64,000 nt of DNA from assembly GCA_017307955.1 (NCBI GenBank), contig JAFKFV010000016.1, forward strand, positions 165,122 to 229,121, read 5' to 3'. Below the pieces are notes generated by a model that saw only the letters and a list, made by a program, of their open reading frames with translations, was not told where the DNA came from and did not search any database. Position numbers and translations under genes: made by a program. The DNA is from Allobosea sp. (GTDB lineage: Bacteria; Pseudomonadota; Alphaproteobacteria; Rhizobiales; Kaistiaceae). The stretch's first letter is position 1, and every line of letters begins with the position of its first letter. Below, piece by piece: positions 1-8,116 of this stretch.

Positions 1-299
1 ACACGAAGAATGCCGGCAAGCACCCGGTCTATTTCCAAGGCCCGTCGATCGGCTGGGATTTCGGCGGCGACGGCTCCAAGGTCATGATGCTCGTCTACAA
101 CCTGCCCTCCGTGAACGCGATGTATGACCGGTTCGTCGGGGTGAACGGTTCGGCCTATCTCGTCGGCGGTGTCGGCGCGACGGTGCTGTCGCGCAACAAC
201 ATCTTCGTCGTGCCGATCGTTTCGGGCGTCGGCGCGCGCCTCGGCATCAGCGTCGGCTATCTGAAATTCACCGACAAGCAGACCTGGAACCCCTTCTGA
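1..299 (+). CDS. eipA: DUF1134 family envelope protein (EipA-like), 3' part
   Basis: The 5' end is cut by the window; reading frame 3 is open from base 3 and stops at 299, giving the last 98 residues. The glycine-rich stretch with GPSIGWDFGGDGSK, VGGVGATVL and the ending FTDKQTWNPF is characteristic of DUF1134. In Brucella this family is EipA, a periplasmic protein needed for envelope integrity. The signal peptide would lie outside the window, so export cannot be checked. No downstream partner is evident: the next gene starts 130 bases later with its own ribosome binding site. The family call is secure; function is by family only. Confidence 0.85.
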   Translation, partial: TKNAGKHPVYFQGPSIGWDFGGDGSKVMMLVYNLPSVNAMYDRFVGVNGSAYLVGGVGATVLSRNNIFVVPIVSGVGARLGISVGYLKFTDKQTWNPF

Positions 300-430
300 T
301 CCGGCATCGCGCGGGTCTTCACGCTCCGGAGACGACCGCGCTCTAGAATGGACATGACTGGACTCGCCGCCACGGCAATGCGAAGGCGGAGGCGGGCGGA
401 TGGCCGGACAGGCGTGAAGCGGAGCAAGGC

Positions 431-1585
431 GTGATCGAAGCGGCGATGTATGTGGCGCTGGGCGTGCTCGCGACGGGGCTCGCGGCGCTGATCGTCCTGC
501 CGCCCTTCTGGCGGCGCGCCGTGCGCCTCACGCGCCGCGACATCGAGATGACACTGCCGATGACGCCGGCCGAGATCGCAGCCGACCGCGACCAATTGCG
601 GGCCGACCATGCTCTCTCGACGCGCCGGCTGGAAACGACGATCGAGAAGCTGGAGACGCGCGTCGCAGGGCGCGAGGTGGAACTTGGCGAGAAGCGGGCG
701 CTGATCGCCCATCTGGCGGCTGAACAGTCGCTGGCGAGCGACGGCATGGGCCGTCTCGAAAAGGAGCGGGGCGAGCTGCTCACGACGCTTGCCGAGCGTG
801 AACGCCGGCTCGGCGAGGCGGACGAGGCCGGCAAGACGGCGGAGAAGCGCATGCAGGACATGGAAGCCCGGCTCGACGCGGCCCGCCGTCAGCTCGAAGC
901 CGTCGTTGCCGAGCGGGAGGCGCAGAAGCTCGAGGTCGTCGCCCGCGAGACCGAACTTGCCAATCTGCGCGACCAGATCCGCGCGGCCGGCCGCCAGGCC
1001 TCGGAGGCGGGAGCGGCCGGAGCGGCGCTGGCGGAACTCAGGGCAACGCTCGCCGGAGAGCAGATGCGCCGCGAAGCCGCGCTCGGCGAGATTGCGGCCG
1101 GGACGGCGGCCCGCCGCGCGCTCGATGCCGAACTGAAGACGGCCAACGCCACCGCCGACGCGTTGCGTGCCGAGCTTGCCGCGGCCAAGGACACGATCGC
1201 CACGCTGGAGGCCCGCCTCGCCGGGGCGCCGGCCCCTGCCCTGCCCACCCCGGCTGTCGCACCCGTTGGGGACGATCGGTCGGCGCTGCTCGCAAGGATC
1301 GCCGCGCTCGAAGCGGCGGCTCGCGCCGCACCGCGCGATGGTGCATTGCCAACCCCCGACAATGGCCCGCTCCGACAGTCACTTCTGGATATCGGCGCCG
1401 CCGTGGCGAAGCTCGCGCGCGAGGACGCGCCGAGAGCGATCGAGGCACCGGCGCTGCGGCCGGCCGAGACGGCTCAAGACACGGCGCCCACGCCCGTTAT
1501 CGAGGTCGTTCCGGTCAAGGGCGAGGCGCCGATGGGTCTCGCCGCACGCATCCGCGCCCTGCAGCAGCGCTATCCTTCTCCCTAG
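431..1585 (+). CDS. membrane-anchored coiled-coil protein, unknown function
   Basis: 384 residues starting at GTG with GGAG six bases upstream; an ATG five codons later is an alternative. Residues about 4-25 form one hydrophobic segment, followed by a basic patch (WRRAVRLTRR), so a single-pass anchor with the bulk in the cytoplasm is likely. Residues about 50-270 are an almost continuous Glu/Arg/Ala-rich heptad region predicted to be coiled coil, followed by a Pro/Ala-rich linker and a short conserved-looking C-terminal helix (GLAARIRALQQRY). No enzymatic motif is visible. Similar anchor-plus-coil proteins are common in Rhizobiales, without known role. The stop overlaps the stop of the convergent SDR gene in a CTAG tetranucleotide. 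Confidence 0.75.
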   Translation: MIEAAMYVALGVLATGLAALIVLPPFWRRAVRLTRRDIEMTLPMTPAEIAADRDQLRADHALSTRRLETTIEKLETRVAGREVELGEKRALIAHLAAEQSLASDGMGRLEKERGELLTTLAERERRLGEADEAGKTAEKRMQDMEARLDAARRQLEAVVAEREAQKLEVVARETELANLRDQIRAAGRQASEAGAAGAALAELRATLAGEQMRREAALGEIAAGTAARRALDAELKTANATADALRAELAAAKDTIATLEARLAGAPAPALPTPAVAPVGDDRSALLARIAALEAAARAAPRDGALPTPDNGPLRQSLLDIGAAVAKLAREDAPRAIEAPALRPAETAQDTAPTPVIEVVPVKGEAPMGLAARIRALQQRYPSP

Positions 1586-2550
1586 TTCGCGGGCATGCAG
1601 CTAAGACCGGCAAGCGTCGCACGCAGCGCCTCGTCGGTCTGCGTATGGGGTTCGCGGCCGAGAAAGGCGACCAGGCTGCGATTGTCGAGCCGCACCGTCT
1701 CGCGCCAGAGATAGCGCATCTCCAGAAGCTCGCGGAACGTCTCGACAATGGGAGACGCGAGCGTGATCGCCCACCACGGGAAGCGCCGGATCGGCAAGTC
1801 CGGCCGGCCGGCGGCCATCCGCACCCGCTCGGCGATCTCGATGCCGCGGGCGAAGTCATGGCCTTGGAAATGGAAGCGGGCGAAGGCGGGCAGTTCGTCC
1901 GCGCGCTCGATCAGTTCGGCGAAGGTTTCGGCGAGATCGGGCAGATAGGCGAAGGCGTGGCCGGCTTCGGGGTTGCCCGGATAGGTCACCGCCGTCAACG
2001 GACGGCCGGGCTTGACGATGCCCTGCCCGAACCAGCTGTTGCCAACGCTCGGCCCGAAGAAATCGCCGGCCCGGACAATGAGCACCGGCACATCCGCGCT
2101 CGCCGCTTCGAGCCGCCGCTCCATCTCGGCGCGGATGCGGCCCTTGCGCGTCAGCGGGCGCTGCGGCGCCGTCTCAGCGATGAGCGGAAACGCGTCAGGG
2201 CCGTAGTTATAGAGCGTACCCGGGAAGACGATCCTTGCCCCCGCCGACCGCGCCGCCGCGATCGTGCTTTCCAGCATCGGCAGTGCGAGGCCGGCCCAGT
2301 TGCGGTAGCCTGGCGGATTGGCGCCGTGAAAGATGACCGCGGCGCCCTTGGCCGCGTCGGTCACGTCGGCCGCGTTCATCGCGTCGCCCTGCCGCCAGTC
2401 GAGCGGCGGCCCCTTCCAACGCTTCTGCGCCGCCTCGACATCGCGGGCGAGCCCGCGCACGGTCCACCCCCGCGCCGCCAGCGCCCGCGTCACCTCCCCG
2501 CCGATTCCGCCGGTCGCTCCGATCACCAGCGCCACTGATGCCTTGCTCAT
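1582..2550 (-). CDS. NAD(P)-dependent epimerase/dehydratase-like SDR protein
   Basis: 322 residues with the Rossmann signature GATGGIGG at residues 10-17, typical of extended or atypical short-chain dehydrogenases that bind NAD(P). Downstream segments (GTLYNYGPD, then a Lys/Arg-rich helix) fit the nucleoside-sugar epimerase-like superfamily, but a canonical YxxxK pair is not obvious, so the protein may be an atypical SDR. The substrate is unknown. It is transcribed away from a LysR-type regulator with 82 bases between the two starts, the usual layout for a regulator and its target. An inverted repeat lies in the gap. Confidence 0.8.
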   Translation of the reverse strand: MSKASVALVIGATGGIGGEVTRALAARGWTVRGLARDVEAAQKRWKGPPLDWRQGDAMNAADVTDAAKGAAVIFHGANPPGYRNWAGLALPMLESTIAAARSAGARIVFPGTLYNYGPDAFPLIAETAPQRPLTRKGRIRAEMERRLEAASADVPVLIVRAGDFFGPSVGNSWFGQGIVKPGRPLTAVTYPGNPEAGHAFAYLPDLAETFAELIERADELPAFARFHFQGHDFARGIEIAERVRMAAGRPDLPIRRFPWWAITLASPIVETFRELLEMRYLWRETVRLDNRSLVAFLGREPHTQTDEALRATLAGLSCMPAN

Positions 2551-2559
2551 CGCATCTCT

Positions 2560-2577
2560 CCTGTCCTCTTCGACAGG
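2560..2577. promoter_or_regulatory. inverted repeat in SDR/LysR divergent promoter region
   Basis: CCTGTC and GACAGG flank six bases (CTCTTC), a perfect 6-bp dyad placed just upstream of the SDR start. LysR proteins bind dyads in such shared promoters, so it may be an operator for the neighbouring regulator. It does not carry a strict T-N11-A core; the assignment is inference. Confidence 0.3.
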
Positions 2578-2632
2578 GGAAAGCTAGCGACGGCCAAGAT
2601 CATCCAGAATTGTTGAAAGACCGATAGCGGCC

Positions 2633-3544
2633 ATGCATTATCGAATGATGGCGCTCTCCTGGGATCTCTGCCGCTCCTTGCTCGCCGTGCTCGACGAGGG
2701 CAGCCTGTCGGCGGCTGCCCGGCGGTTGAGGCTGACCCAGCCCACGCTGGGCCGTCATGTCGCCGAGCTGGAACAGGAACTGGGAGTCGTCCTCTTCACG
2801 CGCAGCCAGACGGGGCTCGATCCGACCGACGCCGCGCTGGAGTTGCGCCCGCATGCCGAGGCGATGGCGCTCGCCGCCGAGGCATTGCGGCGCACGGCGT
2901 CCGGCGAGGCGGCCGAAGAGCGCGGCAGCGTGCGCATCACGGCGAGCGAGATTGTCGGGACGGAAGTGCTGCCGCCGCTTCTGGCCGCCTTCAACCGCCT
3001 GCATCCGCGCATCGCGATCGAACTCGTCGTCTCCAACCGCAGCGACGATCTCTTGAGGCGCGAGGCCGACATCGCGGTTCGCATGACGACGCCCGTACAG
3101 GGCGCGCTGCTGCAACGCCATATCGGCCGCATCGCGCTCGGCTTCTTCGCGCGGCACGACTATCTGGAACGGAACGGCGTCCCCGAGAGCCGCGACGCGC
3201 TCAAGGAGCATGTGCTCATTGGCTTCGACACCGAAACGCCGAGCGTGCGCGCGGCGCAGCGGCTCGGCGTGATCCCGGAGCGCGCGGCCTTCACGCTCAG
3301 GACCGACAGCGACATCGCGGCGCTGCAGGCGGTGCGGGCCGGCTTCGGCATCGGCGTCTGCCAGGTCAGGATCGGCGAGCGCGATCCGGCGCTGAGACGC
3401 GTGCTGGCGCAGGAGTTCGAGATCGGGCTCGAGACCTGGCTCGCGATGCACGAGGACCTGAAGACCGTGCGCCGCATGCGGCTCGTCTTCGATCATCTCG
3501 CTGAAGGGCTCGGCGCCTATGTGCGCGGCGAGGCGCAAGGCTGA
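2633..3544 (+). CDS. LysR-family transcriptional regulator
   Basis: 303 residues. The N-terminal winged helix-turn-helix is clear (SLSAAARRLRLTQPTLGRHV, about residues 24-43, then FTRSQTGLDPT), followed by a periplasmic-binding-like effector domain from about residue 95 to the end. ATGs at 2645 and 2648 are equally possible starts and would begin nearer to the usual LysR N-terminus; no strong ribosome binding site separates them. It is divergent to the SDR gene and most likely controls it and itself. The inducer cannot be inferred. Confidence 0.88.
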   Translation: MHYRMMALSWDLCRSLLAVLDEGSLSAAARRLRLTQPTLGRHVAELEQELGVVLFTRSQTGLDPTDAALELRPHAEAMALAAEALRRTASGEAAEERGSVRITASEIVGTEVLPPLLAAFNRLHPRIAIELVVSNRSDDLLRREADIAVRMTTPVQGALLQRHIGRIALGFFARHDYLERNGVPESRDALKEHVLIGFDTETPSVRAAQRLGVIPERAAFTLRTDSDIAALQAVRAGFGIGVCQVRIGERDPALRRVLAQEFEIGLETWLAMHEDLKTVRRMRLVFDHLAEGLGAYVRGEAQG

Positions 3545-3546
3545 GC

Positions 3547-3590
3547 ACAAAAGAAAACGCCCGCCGGGGAGGAGGTCGGCGGGCGTTCTT
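3547..3590 (-). terminator. rho-independent terminator ending DUF1127/sRNA locus 1
   Basis: A 10-bp stem (3556-3565 with 3578-3587) with loop GACCTCCTCCCC on the minus strand is followed by TTTTCTTTTGT. The hairpin also sits at the end of the plus-strand LysR gene and may stop that transcript too. The minus-strand 40 bases 3586-3547 are identical to 9978-10017. Confidence 0.85.
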
Positions 3591-3665
3591 ATGATGGCAA
3601 GGGGCCGGGGAGGAGGTCGACCGCTTGCCGATCGCGGGGAACGATGGAGGAGGTTCGTTCCCGGC
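3550..3665 (-). ncRNA. cuckoo/CcsR-like hairpin RNAs in the 3' UTR of DUF1127 gene 1
   Basis: Three consecutive hairpins follow the DUF1127 stop on the minus strand. Hairpin 1 (3637-3662): GGGAACG, loop AACCTCCTCCAT, CGTTCCC. Hairpin 2 (3596-3629): GGCAAG...CTTGCC with CGACCTCCTCCCC inside. Hairpin 3 (3556-3587) is the terminator with GACCTCCTCCCC in its loop. Each loop therefore exposes CCUCCUCC, complementary to a Shine-Dalgarno core. In Rhodobacter sphaeroides the CcsR RNAs have this loop motif and lie directly behind a DUF1127 gene; the wider family is called cuckoo RNAs. Processing into separate RNAs is inferred, not seen. Confidence 0.75.
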
Positions 3666-3678
3666 GAATTCCTGAAAC

Positions 3679-3831
3679 TCAGTAGGCGGCCGACCGCTTG
3701 GCGACCTTCGCGATTTCCGCACGCTCGATCCCGAGGTCGGCGAGCTCACGGTTCGTCAGCCGATTGAGCTCATTGCAGGTCTGGCGAAACTTCACCCAGC
3801 CCTTGTAGGAAGCAATGATGCCATTAGCCAT
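3679..3831 (-). CDS. DUF1127 (YjiS-like) small arginine-rich protein 1
   Basis: 50 residues, ATG to TGA, reading MANGIIASYKGW near the start and LNRLTNRELADLGIERAEI in the core, which is the DUF1127 signature (NRELxDxGIxRxxI), ending AAY. Such proteins are small basic helical proteins; in Rhodobacter one of them, CcaF1, encoded just upstream of CcsR RNAs, binds RNA. The same layout is present here: three CCUCC-loop hairpins start 17 bases after the stop. A second member lies at 9750-9896. No clear sigma-factor motif was assigned; TTTGAC about 90 bases upstream of the start is a possible -35 element. Confidence 0.88.
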   Translation of the reverse strand: MANGIIASYKGWVKFRQTCNELNRLTNRELADLGIERAEIAKVAKRSAAY

Positions 3832-4071
3832 TGTCGTCGTCCTTCTCATCGAGGCGCCGACCGGTGCCAGCGCGCTTTCGATGTCAGGAATGTAGACCGG
3901 TCAAAGGGGATTGAGCACTCGCCCATTGCTCATGGCAGGGCTGCGGTTTGTGCAGAGCAAAATCACAGCCTCGCCACATGTTGCGCCGCACAATCGCCGA
4001 ATTCGGGGTGCTGATGCCGTATCGTGGCCGGATTGGGGCGACGCAGTTGAGCGAAGCGCCCGTGCCATCCC

Positions 4072-4482
4072 TCACGACATGAATTTGAGGCCCGCCGTCA
4101 CTTTGTCGATGATCTTGCGCTCGGCATGCAGGCCGATGCCGACAAGGTCGAGCCCGTCGCCCGAGACCGCGGCGACGGCGGCGCGATTGTCGGCATCGTT
4201 CGAGGTCGCGAACATCTCGCGGATATAGAGCGCGATATCGAGCCCGCGCGAAAGCGCACGGCCATGCGTGCGCGCAAGCCCGGCGGCGTCCGCTCCGAAG
4301 ACAAAGACGGGTTCGCGGATGAGCGCGGCATAGGTCTGGCCGGACGCATCGCGATAGGGCTCGCCGATGATGCCGGGATACCGATGCACGATCCCTCCCG
4401 AGAGGAAGGCGGCGATATTGACCTTCTGCCAGGGGAGAAGGTCATCGAGGATCACGAGGGCGGTCTTGGTGGCGTAAAGCAT
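4072..4482 (-). CDS. DUF2000 family protein
   Basis: 136 residues beginning MLYATKTALVILDDL. The patterns KTALVILDDLLPWQKVNIAAFL, PYRDASGQTY and the C-terminal LVGIGLHAERKIIDKV fit DUF2000, a small family related in fold to archaeal peptidyl-tRNA hydrolase; its role is unknown. It is transcribed divergently from an AraC-family regulator with only 18 bases between the starts, a pairing that suggests the regulator controls this gene. No signal peptide or membrane segment. The family call is good, the function open. Confidence 0.75.
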   Translation of the reverse strand: MLYATKTALVILDDLLPWQKVNIAAFLSGGIVHRYPGIIGEPYRDASGQTYAALIREPVFVFGADAAGLARTHGRALSRGLDIALYIREMFATSNDADNRAAVAAVSGDGLDLVGIGLHAERKIIDKVTAGLKFMS

Positions 4483-4500
4483 GCCGGGATCCTAGGATCG

Positions 4501-5346
4501 GTGCCCGACAGCGTCTTGAACGATCGTGCGCCGATGCCCGACGACTTCATCTCGACCGAACCGCCCCATGGCGGCGTGCAACGCCTGCTGGCGCGGTTCG
4601 GCGGCCATGCCTATGACCTGCACCGTCACGAGACCTATGCGGTCGGTGCGACGCTTTCGGGCGCGCAGGGCTTCCGCTATCGCGGCGCAGGGCGGGTCAG
4701 CGCCCGTGGCCAGTGCATGGTGCTGCATCCCGACGAATGGCATGACGGCCGCGCCGCGGCGCCGGATGGCTTCCTCTACCGGATGGTCTATCTCGACCCG
4801 GATCGCGTTCTCGCGGCGCTCGGCGGTCGCGGACCGCTGCCCTTCGTCGGCGAGGCCGTTGCCGAGGATGCCGGGCTCGCGGCGCTGATCGACGAGTTCT
4901 TCGCGACGTTCCCGGACCCTGCCGATGCGCTGGCGGTCGACGGCTTCCTCGCCGATTGTGCCGGTGTCCTCGCGCGCCGTGCCGGCCTCGCCACCACCGA
5001 CCGGGCGCAACCGCTCGCCCGGATGCGGCGGGTCAAGGCGCTGATCGATGCCGAGTTCGACCGCACGCTCGGCTCCGAAGACCTCGAGCGCGAATCGGGC
5101 CTCGACCGCTTCGAGACGGCGCGCCGCTTCCGAGCCTTCGCCGGCACCTCGCCGCATCGCTATCTCGTCGGCCGCCGTCTCGCCGCCGCCCATCAGCGGA
5201 TCGCCCGCGGCGAGGCCCTTGCGGAGGTCGCGGCCGGCACCGGCTTTGCCGACCAGAGCCATCTCACCCGGGCCTTCAAGGCGCGCTATGGCCTGACGCC
5301 GGGCCGGTTCCGCGCGCTTGTCGCAGCCGCAGACACCCGTTCCTGA
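4501..5346 (+). CDS. AraC-family transcriptional regulator
   Basis: 281 residues from a GTG preceded by AGGA; an ATG at 4534 is an alternative. The frame is open further upstream to 4126, but that part overlaps the DUF2000 gene and is not coding. The N-terminal half is a cupin-like effector domain (LHRHETYAVGATLSGAQGF, DEWHDGRAA), and the last hundred residues hold the two helix-turn-helix motifs of AraC/XylS (LERESGLDRFETARRFRAF and AEVAAGTGFADQSHLTRAFK, then GLTPGRFR). The divergent DUF2000 gene is the likely target. The ligand is unknown. Confidence 0.88.
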   Translation: MPDSVLNDRAPMPDDFISTEPPHGGVQRLLARFGGHAYDLHRHETYAVGATLSGAQGFRYRGAGRVSARGQCMVLHPDEWHDGRAAAPDGFLYRMVYLDPDRVLAALGGRGPLPFVGEAVAEDAGLAALIDEFFATFPDPADALAVDGFLADCAGVLARRAGLATTDRAQPLARMRRVKALIDAEFDRTLGSEDLERESGLDRFETARRFRAFAGTSPHRYLVGRRLAAAHQRIARGEALAEVAAGTGFADQSHLTRAFKARYGLTPGRFRALVAAADTRS

Positions 5347-5566
5347 TTCCGGCGTCCCGCTATGCATTTGCGGTTGTGTGCACAAGGGAACATTTTCGCA
5401 CTAGGCGAGCGGCGCTGCCCCTGCGATTGTCCGTATGCATACAAAAAACGTACACGGCGGGGGTATCGATGCGGCACAGGGGGTTTGGCATCGGATCGGC
5501 GCATCCGCCGATCATCCTTGGGTGCGCACGGCCGTATGACCGCAGCCTCGGCGGAGAAGCCTGCGT

Positions 5567-7123
5567 ATGACGGCGCTTCGTCTGCCAGTGCTGCTTCCTT
5601 CCTATGACTATATCGTCGTCGGCGGCGGAACGGCCGGCTCGGCCGTCGCGCGCCGGCTCGCCGAACGCAGCGACGCGACGGTTCTCGTCATCGAGGCCGG
5701 CCCGAGCGACGAGGGCCTCGACGAGATCGCCGACCCGGCCCGCTGGGCCACGCTCGGCAGCGGCGGCCTCGACTGGGGCTACGAATATGCCGCGACGAGC
5801 CTCGTCAACGGCCGGACCACGGACCTGCCGCGCGGCCGGGTCCTCGGCGGCTCGTCCTCGGTCGGCGCGCTGCACTGGTATCGCGGCCACGCCTCCGATT
5901 ACGACGCCTGGGCCGCGGCCGGCGCGACCGGCTGGTCCTTCACCGAATGCTTGCCTTTCTTCAAGCGCATCGAGGACTGGGAAGACGGCGAAACGGCGCT
6001 TCGCGGGGCCGGCGGCCCGATGCGCATCGAGCGTAGCCGCGACCCGCATCCTCTCGCCTGGGCGATGATCGAGGGCGCGGCGGAACTCGGCGTGCCGATC
6101 ATCGACGACCCGAACGGCGCCAGCAACGAAGGCGCGGCGCTGGTCAATCTCACGCAATCGGGCGGCAGGCGCTGGAGCGCGGCGATCGCCTACCTTCATT
6201 CTGGTCGTCCGCTCGCCAATCTCACGATCCTCACCGGCTCGCTCGCCACCCGTCTTGCTTTCGCCCATGGCCGCTGCACCGGCGTGGAACATCTGGTCGG
6301 CGACCGCATGCGTGAGACCGCGGCGCGGGTCGAGGTCATCCTGGCGCTCGGCGCGATCGACACGCCGCGACTGCTGCTCCTTTCTGGCATCGGCAACGCC
6401 GCCGCGCTCGGCGGCCTCGGTATCGAGACGGTTGCCGACCTTCGCGGCGTCGGCGCCAATCTGCAGGACCACCCGATGATCCGGGGCGTCAATTTCCGCG
6501 CCCGCGCGCCGCTCGGGCCGATCCGCGACAATGGCTGCGGCGCCGTGATCAACTGGAAGAGCCAGCCGGGTCTCGCGCGGCCCGACCTCACGGCCATCTG
6601 CTTCCAGCGTGCCAGCGCCGTGCCGGAGCTCGCCGCCGACCATGACCTTTCGGGCGATGTCTTCGCCATCACGCCGGGCCTCATGGAATCGCGGAGCCGC
6701 GGCCATCTCCTCCTGCTCGAAGCGAGTCCGCGCGGCCGCATGGAGATCCAGCCGAACTTCCTCTCGCATCCCGACGATCTCGCGGCGCTGGTCACGGCAG
6801 TCGATTTCGCGATGGACCTCGTCGCGACCTCGGCCTTCGCCAAGCTGTTCGCGAGCTATCTGGCCCCGGCGCGCCGTCTCAACCGCGTCGAGACGATCGA
6901 TTTCATCCGCTCGACCTGCTCGACCTATTTCCACACCTGCGGCACCTGCCGGATGGGCACGGACGACGAGGCGGTCGTCGATCCGGAATTGAAGGTCCGC
7001 GGCATCGAGGGATTGCGCATCGCCGACGCGTCGGTCATTCCGGTCATCCCCACCTGTGGCACCATGGCGCCGACACTGATGATCGCCGAGCGGGCGGCCG
7101 ATTTCATCACCGGCCCGCATTGA
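5567..7123 (+). CDS. GMC-family FAD-dependent oxidoreductase
   Basis: 518 residues. The FAD dinucleotide fold is at the N-terminus (VVGGGTAGSAVARRLAE, residues 17-33), with GRVLGGSSSVG (GMC signature 1) and ALGAIDTPRLLLLSGIG (signature 2). Such enzymes oxidise alcohols such as choline, glucose or polyethylene glycols. At the C-terminus His456 lies in HTCGTCRMG and fits the catalytic His. The second catalytic position, Asn or His in most members, appears to be Gly498 or Met500 (PTCGTMAPT), so activity may be altered. The next gene begins 11 bases after the stop with its own GAGGAG, suggesting one transcript. The substrate is unknown. Confidence 0.85.
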   Translation: MTALRLPVLLPSYDYIVVGGGTAGSAVARRLAERSDATVLVIEAGPSDEGLDEIADPARWATLGSGGLDWGYEYAATSLVNGRTTDLPRGRVLGGSSSVGALHWYRGHASDYDAWAAAGATGWSFTECLPFFKRIEDWEDGETALRGAGGPMRIERSRDPHPLAWAMIEGAAELGVPIIDDPNGASNEGAALVNLTQSGGRRWSAAIAYLHSGRPLANLTILTGSLATRLAFAHGRCTGVEHLVGDRMRETAARVEVILALGAIDTPRLLLLSGIGNAAALGGLGIETVADLRGVGANLQDHPMIRGVNFRARAPLGPIRDNGCGAVINWKSQPGLARPDLTAICFQRASAVPELAADHDLSGDVFAITPGLMESRSRGHLLLLEASPRGRMEIQPNFLSHPDDLAALVTAVDFAMDLVATSAFAKLFASYLAPARRLNRVETIDFIRSTCSTYFHTCGTCRMGTDDEAVVDPELKVRGIEGLRIADASVIPVIPTCGTMAPTLMIAERAADFITGPH

Positions 7124-7134
7124 GGAGCAGACCG

Positions 7135-8052
7135 ATGCGGCTGCGGCTGATCCTGCATGGCAAGGTGGCGCGCGAGCAGCGCGTGCGCGATGCGATCGAT
7201 GCCGTTCGTTCGGACGGCCATGTCGTCAGCGTGCGCGTCACTTTCGAATCCGGCGACGCCTCGCGGATGGCGGCCGAGGCGGTGGCGGAGGCCAAGGCCG
7301 GCCTCGTCGACACCATCGTCGCAGGCGGCGGCGACGGAACCGTCAACGAGGTCTTCGGCGCGGCGCTCGCCGCAGAGCCGCCGCCCGGCTGCGGCTTCGC
7401 CGTGCTGCCACTCGGGACCGCCAATGATTTCGCGCGATCCGCCGCGATTCCCGCCGAGGACACGACCGCGGCGCTCCGCCTCGCCGCGAGCGCGCCCGTG
7501 CGGCCGATCGATGTCGGCTTCGTCGACGCCCGCCCGTTCATCAATCTTCTGACCGGCGGCTTCGGCTCGCGTGTGACGGTGGAGACCGACCCCGAGCTCA
7601 AGCGCCGCATGGGCGGGCTCGCCTATGTCCTGACCGGCGTCTCGCGCTTCAGCGAGCTTTCGGCCAATGCCGGGCGCATCGTCGGCGAGGGCTTCGAATG
7701 GGAGGGGTCGTTCCTGGCGCTCGCGATCGGCAATGGCCGGCAGGCAGGCGGCGGCATCGCGCTCTGTCCCGAGGCCATGCTGGATGACGGGCTGCTCGAT
7801 CTCATGATCCTGCCCGATATCGCGGCGGAGGCTGGTCTCGATGCGCTCGGCTCCATCCTCTTGCAGGGTCTGACGGCGATCGAGACGCTGGTGGTGCGGG
7901 CGCGCGGCCCCTGGTTCGAATACCGGTCGGACAAGGAGCTGTCCGTCAATCTCGACGGCGAGCCGATGCGGGCGCGACGCTTCCGCGCCACGTGCCGGCC
8001 GGGTGCCCTCGCCCTTCATGCCGGGCCGGGCGCGGCGATCGCCGTGGCTTGA
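7135..8052 (+). CDS. YegS/diacylglycerol-kinase-like lipid kinase
   Basis: 305 residues. The start at 7135 is chosen because GAGGAG lies seven bases before it; the preceding TTG adds only five codons. GGGDGT at residues 64-69 is the DAG-kinase catalytic loop and PLGTANDFA follows, both hallmarks of the YegS/DGK family that phosphorylates lipids with ATP. The C-terminal beta-sandwich region (FLALAIGNGRQAGGG, DDGLLDLMI) is also typical, and the length matches YegS (about 300). It directly follows the GMC gene (11 bases), and the gluconokinase gene follows 64 bases later. The lipid substrate in vivo is unknown. Confidence 0.85.
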   Translation: MRLRLILHGKVAREQRVRDAIDAVRSDGHVVSVRVTFESGDASRMAAEAVAEAKAGLVDTIVAGGGDGTVNEVFGAALAAEPPPGCGFAVLPLGTANDFARSAAIPAEDTTAALRLAASAPVRPIDVGFVDARPFINLLTGGFGSRVTVETDPELKRRMGGLAYVLTGVSRFSELSANAGRIVGEGFEWEGSFLALAIGNGRQAGGGIALCPEAMLDDGLLDLMILPDIAAEAGLDALGSILLQGLTAIETLVVRARGPWFEYRSDKELSVNLDGEPMRARRFRATCRPGALALHAGPGAAIAVA

Positions 8053-8116
8053 GTCCGCGTTCGAGGCTTGCGCGAGCCGCCGATCCGGCCGATCAAGGCT
8101 CGGGGCATCACTCGAC

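Noticed and set aside
3550..3665. CCTCCTCC repeats read as a CRISPR-like or tandem repeat array
   Set aside because: The repeats are short, irregularly spaced and each lies in the loop of its own hairpin; no cas genes or spacers are present.
4126..4500. N-terminal extension of the AraC-family protein
   Set aside because: It overlaps the DUF2000 gene completely, has no AraC-family sequence, and a GTG with AGGA lies at 4501.
5360..7120. 586-codon open frame on the minus strand opposite the GMC gene
   Set aside because: Antisense shadow; the GMC oxidoreductase is unmistakable on the plus strand.
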